The notes under the pieces: generated by a model
The model's input: only the letters and a program-made list of their open reading frames with translations
Told to the model about the DNA's origin: nothing
Databases searched by the model: none
Assembly: GCF_900110425.1 (NCBI RefSeq)
Contig: NZ_FODS01000008.1
Location: 1-64,000 of the forward strand
Length of the DNA stretch: 64,000 nt
From: Salinihabitans flavidus
Lineage (GTDB): Bacteria > Pseudomonadota > Alphaproteobacteria > Rhodobacterales > Rhodobacteraceae
Direction: 5' to 3'
Shown here: piece by piece, positions 61,090 through 64,000 of the stretch
How the letters are laid out: each line of letters opens with the position of its first letter
Position numbering within the stretch: position 1 is the stretch's first letter
Translations under genes and position numbers: made by a program

Positions 61090-61446
61090 TCAGTCGGCGC
61101 GTGGAACGAGCGGCGTGTCGTCGCCTTCGCTCGGCGGGAGCAGATCGGAGGCGGGCGGGGCGGTGTCGCCCTCTTGCGCGGCGGGGGCGTCGCGCAGCCT
61201 GTCCACCACGGACGAGCCCGCCGATTTCTGCGCCGCCATGATCGTCAGCGCGATCGAGGTGCAGATGAAGGCGATGGCGAGAACCCAGGTCAGCTTGCCC
61301 AGGGCGGTTGATGCGGAGCGCCCGGTCGCGGCGCCGCCGCCCCCGCCGCCAATGCCAAGTCCCCCGCCTTCGGAGCGCTGCATGAGCACGATGCCGATCA
61401 GCGCCAGCGCGAGAAGAAGGTGGATGATGAGGACTACATTTTCCAT
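61090..61446 (-). CDS. secG: Preprotein translocase subunit SecG
   Basis: A 118-residue protein. The first membrane helix (VVLIIHLLLALALIGIVLMQ) is followed by RSEGGGLGIGGGGGGAATGR, the conserved SecG loop, and a second helix (WVLAIAFICTSIALTIMAA). A Pro/Asp-rich tail is common in this order. SecG sits beside SecYE and speeds translocation. It diverges from the nitrile hydratase operon across 245 bp, which hold REP-like copy C. Confidence 0.95.
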   Translation of the reverse strand: MENVVLIIHLLLALALIGIVLMQRSEGGGLGIGGGGGGAATGRSASTALGKLTWVLAIAFICTSIALTIMAAQKSAGSSVVDRLRDAPAAQEGDTAPPASDLLPPSEGDDTPLVPRAD

Positions 61447-61580
61447 GGGGACCCGTCAGTTCGCCAGTGTTGGATATATCAGCGCGCTGTGTAGGGAAGT
61501 TTGGCCGACGGGGCAAGGCGGTTTCAGGGGCAGGGCCGTGACCGGCAGGAGTGCGCGTGCCGCGCACGCCGTTTTTCCTG

Positions 61581-61649
61581 GCGCTCAGGCCGCTCAGGCC
61601 CCTGGGCTCTGCCCCGGACCCCGAGGTATTTCACCCGAAAAGAGGCAGC
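61581..61649 (+). repeat. Palindromic intergenic repeat (REP-like), copy C
   Basis: It shares GGGCTCTGCCCCGGACCCC and GAGGTATTTCACCCG, then AAAAGAGGCAG, with copies A and B; the hairpin arm has changed (CCCCTGGGCTCTGCCCC). It lies in the secG-nthA divergent region, 42 bp before the nitrile hydratase start. Confidence 0.75.
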
Positions 61650-61691
61650 GGGGATCTGGACTTGGGCCCGGTGTCGCGGCAGGGTGGTCCC

Positions 61692-62306
61692 ATGCCACAT
61701 GATCATGACCATCCCCACGCCCTGTTGCCGCCCGACCCCGCGTTGCGGGTGAAGGCGCTTGAGACGATCCTTGTCGGCAAGGGGCTGGTCGATCCGGCCG
61801 CGCTCGACGAGATCATAGACATTTATCAGAACCGGATCGGTCCGCAGAACGGCGCGCGGGTTGTGGCGATGGCCTGGAGCGATCCCGGGGTGAAGGCACG
61901 GCTGCTGAGCGATCCGGTGCCGTTCTTGCAGGAGCTAGGCTATTATGGACGGCAGGGGGAGCATGTCACCGTGGTCGAGAACACGGCCGCGGTGCACAAC
62001 ATGATCGTCTGCACGCTATGTTCCTGTTATCCTTGGCCTTTGCTGGGTATCCCGCCAGGGTGGTACAAGTCCGACGCCTACCGTGCGCGGGCGGTCCGCG
62101 CCCCGCGCGCGGTGCTTGCGGAGTTCGGGGTGCGCCTGCCGGAGGGCAAGGCGGTGCGGGTCTGGGATTCGACGGCCGAGATGCGCTATCTCGTGCTGCC
62201 GGAACGGCCTGCGGGCACCGAGGGCTGGCCGGTGGAGGCGCTGGCGCGGCTGGTGACGCGCGACAGCATGGTGGGCACCGGGCTGGCGCGGGAGCCGGGG
62301 ACGTGA
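61692..62306 (+). CDS. nthA: Nitrile hydratase alpha subunit, cobalt type
   Basis: A 204-residue subunit. [20 protein letters not shown] carries the metal site Cys107-Thr-Leu-Cys110-Ser-Cys112; Thr after the first Cys marks the cobalt enzyme, and Cys110 and Cys112 should be oxidised to sulfinate and sulfenate in the mature protein. It hydrates nitriles to amides. A His-rich start ([10 protein letters not shown]) is typical. The genes for two beta subunits and the accessory protein follow with tiny overlaps. No amidase is seen before the window ends. Confidence 0.95.
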   Translation: MPHDHDHPHALLPPDPALRVKALETILVGKGLVDPAALDEIIDIYQNRIGPQNGARVVAMAWSDPGVKARLLSDPVPFLQELGYYGRQGEHVTVVENTAAVHNMIVCTLCSCYPWPLLGIPPGWYKSDAYRARAVRAPRAVLAEFGVRLPEGKAVRVWDSTAEMRYLVLPERPAGTEGWPVEALARLVTRDSMVGTGLAREPGT

Positions 62307-62308
62307 GT

Positions 62309-62989
62309 ATGAGCCGGCTGCATGACATGGGCGGGCGCATCGGGGATGGCGCGGTGAACCCGGCGGACGATACCCCGTATACTCAGGATTGGCAGGGGCG
62401 TGCGCTGGCGCTGACGATGGCGACTGAGGAGCTTGGGACATGGAGTATCGATAGCTCGCGCCATGCAGGAGAGCGGCTCATCCCCCACGATTACATGAAT
62501 TTCTCCTATTTCGAGAAGTGGCTCGCGTCGCTGGCCGATCTTCTGGTGGCGCGCGGGCTTGTGAGCGAGGCGGAGCTGCGCCGGGGCGCGGCGGCGGGCG
62601 TGTCCGGGTTGGCGGACAGGATGCTGAAACCGGGGGATGTGGGGGCGATGGCGGCGTCGGGCGCGCCGAGCGAACGCAGCCTGAAGGCGCCTGCGCGATT
62701 TGCCAACGGTGAGCGGGTGAGAACGCGGAGACCGGCGCGAAATATCCTAGTGGATCAGGGGCATACGCGGCTGCCGTCCTATGCGGCGGGCTGCGTCGGC
62801 GAGGTGGTCAATTGCCACGGGGCGCATGTTCTGCCCGACAGCAATGCGCATGATCTGGGCGAGGCGGCGGAGCCTTTGTATTCTGTGCGCTTTGCCGCGC
62901 GGGAACTATGGGGACGGGCGGAGAATCCCGACGACGCAGTGACGCTCGACCTGTGGGAAAGCTATCTGGAGCCGGAGGCCGGGGCATGA
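62309..62989 (+). CDS. nthB: Nitrile hydratase beta subunit, first copy
   Basis: A 226-residue beta subunit. MSRLHDMGGRIGDGAVNPAD is the conserved start, DYMNFSYFEKWLASL the central helix, and FANGERVRTRRPARN and HTRLPSYAAG the C-terminal SH3-like barrel with its substrate-facing region. It forms the alpha-beta heterodimer around the cobalt site. A GTG at 62303 overlapping the alpha stop is an alternative start two codons earlier. The second beta gene overlaps its stop (ATGA). By hand count the two beta proteins are about 79% identical. Confidence 0.93.
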   Translation: MSRLHDMGGRIGDGAVNPADDTPYTQDWQGRALALTMATEELGTWSIDSSRHAGERLIPHDYMNFSYFEKWLASLADLLVARGLVSEAELRRGAAAGVSGLADRMLKPGDVGAMAASGAPSERSLKAPARFANGERVRTRRPARNILVDQGHTRLPSYAAGCVGEVVNCHGAHVLPDSNAHDLGEAAEPLYSVRFAARELWGRAENPDDAVTLDLWESYLEPEAGA

Positions 62990-63660
62990 GCCGGCTGCAT
63001 GACATGGGCGGGCGGATCGGGGATGGCGCGGTGAACCCGGCCGATAACGCGATCTATGCGCGGGACTGGCACGGGCGGGCGCTGGCGCTCACGCTGGCGG
63101 CGGGGGCGCTCGGGGCGTGGAACATTGATATCTCGCGCCATGCGCGGGAGCGGCTAAGCCCCCGCGATTACATGAATTTTTCCTACTACGAGAAATGGAT
63201 CGCGGCGCTTGCGGACCTGTTGGTGGAGCGCGGGCTCGTGAGCGAGGAAGAGTTGCGACGGGGCGCGGCGGCGGGAGCCTCCGAGGCGGCGGATCGGGCG
63301 CTCAGGGCGGATGATGTGGCTGCGGCGCTGGCGCGGGGCGGGCCGAGTGGGCGTAGCATCGAGGCGCCCCCGCGATTTGCCGTCGGAGAGCGGGTGAGAA
63401 CGCGGAGACCGGCACGAAATATCCTGGTGGATCAGGGGCATACGCGGCTACCGTCCTATGCGGCGGGCTGCGCGGGGGAGGTGGTGATCTGCCACGGGGC
63501 GCATGTTCTGCCCGACAGCCATGCGCATGATCTGGGCGAGGCGCCGGAGCCGCTTTACGCCGTGCGCTTTGCCGCGCGGGAGCTTTGGGGACGGGCGGAG
63601 CACCCCGGCGACACGGTGACGCTCGACCTTTGGGAAAGCTATCTGGAGCCGGAGGCATGA
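62986..63660 (+). CDS. Nitrile hydratase beta subunit, second tandem copy
   Basis: A 224-residue, complete and intact beta subunit beginning and ending with the same segments as the preceding gene (MSRLHDMGGRIGDGAVNPAD ... WESYLEPEA). Differences cluster at residues 21-60 and 101-130; residues 137-160 are identical. It has no stop or frameshift, so both copies appear functional. A role as an alternative beta chain, or as a part of the maturation complex, is possible. Confidence 0.92.
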   Translation: MSRLHDMGGRIGDGAVNPADNAIYARDWHGRALALTLAAGALGAWNIDISRHARERLSPRDYMNFSYYEKWIAALADLLVERGLVSEEELRRGAAAGASEAADRALRADDVAAALARGGPSGRSIEAPPRFAVGERVRTRRPARNILVDQGHTRLPSYAAGCAGEVVICHGAHVLPDSHAHDLGEAPEPLYAVRFAARELWGRAEHPGDTVTLDLWESYLEPEA

Positions 63661-63980
63661 GCGATGCGCCGGAGCCGGTTTTCGAGGCGCCGTGGCACGC
63701 GCAAGTCTTTGCAATCACTGTCTCTTTGAACGAGGCGGGGCTGTTTTCATGGCCCGAGTGGACGCAGGTTTTCGGCGCCACGCTGGCGCGGCATGGGCTG
63801 GCGAAAGAGCTCAACGGCGGGGAGGATTACTTTGCCGCATGGCTTGAGGCGCTGGAGGCGGTCCTGGCCGAAAAGGGGATCGCGGCGTCGGGGGCGGTGG
63901 AGGCGATGCGTGCAGCCTGGGAGGAAGCGTATCTGTCGACCCCGCACGGCACGCCGGTGAAATTGCGCGAATCGGGTTAA
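63657..63980 (+). CDS. Nitrile hydratase accessory (activator) protein
   Basis: A 107-residue protein related to the N-terminal part of beta subunits (EAPWHAQVFAITVSLNEAGLFSWPEW, then DYFAAWLEALEAVLAEKG). Such activators (P14K/NhlE type) carry cobalt into the alpha subunit by subunit exchange. It overlaps the second beta gene (ATGA). Its last codons and TAA stop lie inside the head of a further GCGAATC element at 63967. Confidence 0.9.
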   Translation: MSDAPEPVFEAPWHAQVFAITVSLNEAGLFSWPEWTQVFGATLARHGLAKELNGGEDYFAAWLEALEAVLAEKGIAASGAVEAMRAAWEEAYLSTPHGTPVKLRESG

Positions 63981-64000
63981 TCCCCTGATTATGAAGAAAA
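63967..64000 (+). repeat. GCGAATC element head, cut by the window end
   Basis: GCGAATC (63967-63973), GGGTTAA, CCCCTGA and a final AAAA at 23 bases after GCGAATC follow the layout of the heads at 14998, 30222 and 42645. The gene's TAA stop lies within the GTTAA box. The GTCGGTA array expected next is outside the window. Confidence 0.55.

Noticed and set aside
1-64000. tRNA, rRNA or riboswitch genes
   Set aside because: I saw no cloverleaf-like, rRNA-like or known riboswitch motifs in the intergenic regions, though a covariance-model search would be needed to be certain.

Overview
The window is a GC-rich chromosomal segment that looks like an alphaproteobacterium of the Rhodobacteraceae (Roseobacter-type). 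The pointers are the ybgC-tolQRAB-pal-cpoB-tilS-ftsH order, the irr / fabA-fabB-fabI divergence, a class I PHA locus with a PhaR-type repressor, adjacent pyrG and secG, and the pairing of an Lhr helicase with a PdeM-type phosphoesterase. No rRNA, tRNA, CRISPR array, prophage or replication origin was recognised. Start sites were chosen from Shine-Dalgarno matches, ATGA-type overlaps and conserved N-termini, so several genes begin inside longer open frames.

Layout. 1-0.35 kb: right end of an IS481-type insertion sequence next to ybgC. 0.4-10.7 kb (+): the Tol-Pal envelope-constriction operon, running into tilS, ftsH, a trans-aconitate methyltransferase-like gene and a MOSC protein. 10.9-13.5 kb (+): fhs and folD (one-carbon folate metabolism). 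14.1-25.7 kb (-): an eleven-gene co-directional run: PdeM, Lhr helicase, an SqrR/BigR-like ArsR regulator, then a probable catabolic block (enolase-superfamily enzyme, alcohol dehydrogenase, PcaB, esterase, PcaD, PLP dehydratase, hydrolase, haloacid dehalogenase). 25.9-30.2 kb: FKBP isomerase, fabI-fabB-fabA facing irr, and a PagL-like outer-membrane lipid A deacylase. 30.4-34.6 kb: zinc-ribbon protein, ftsE-ftsX-plsC, a small cysteine-containing secreted protein, a cold-shock protein. 35.4-38.1 kb (-): a complete bufferin-type (copper-binding RiPP) operon. 38.5-42.6 kb: thrS and two alpha/beta hydrolases. 42.8-47.3 kb: phaZ facing phaC-phaP-phaR, with PhaR-type operators upstream of phaC, phaP and phaR. 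47.3-57 kb (-): an orphan DegT aminotransferase, a gamma-glutamyl-polyamine catabolic set (PuuB, PuuA, class I amidotransferase, second PuuA-like protein) and a polar amino-acid ABC transporter. 57.2-61.4 kb (-): PhnD-like protein, two TerB-domain proteins, DUF1330, pyrG, secG. 61.7-64 kb (+): a cobalt-type nitrile hydratase operon with two tandem beta subunits.

The most unusual signal is a dispersed intergenic element. It has a head beginning GCGAATC that in three copies starts at the first base after a stop codon. About 40 to 60 bases further on come three or four GTCGGTA units repeated at exactly 11 bp. Copies lie after lhr (14919-14998, minus), after the PagL-like gene (30222-30364) and after a small membrane protein (42645-42796). 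A head alone lies at the window edge (63967-64000), and an array without a head lies at 53519-53557. Position and spacing suggest a 3'-end element, perhaps a Rho-utilisation or protein-binding array. A second, palindromic family of about 67 bp has three copies (48590, 53600, 61581).
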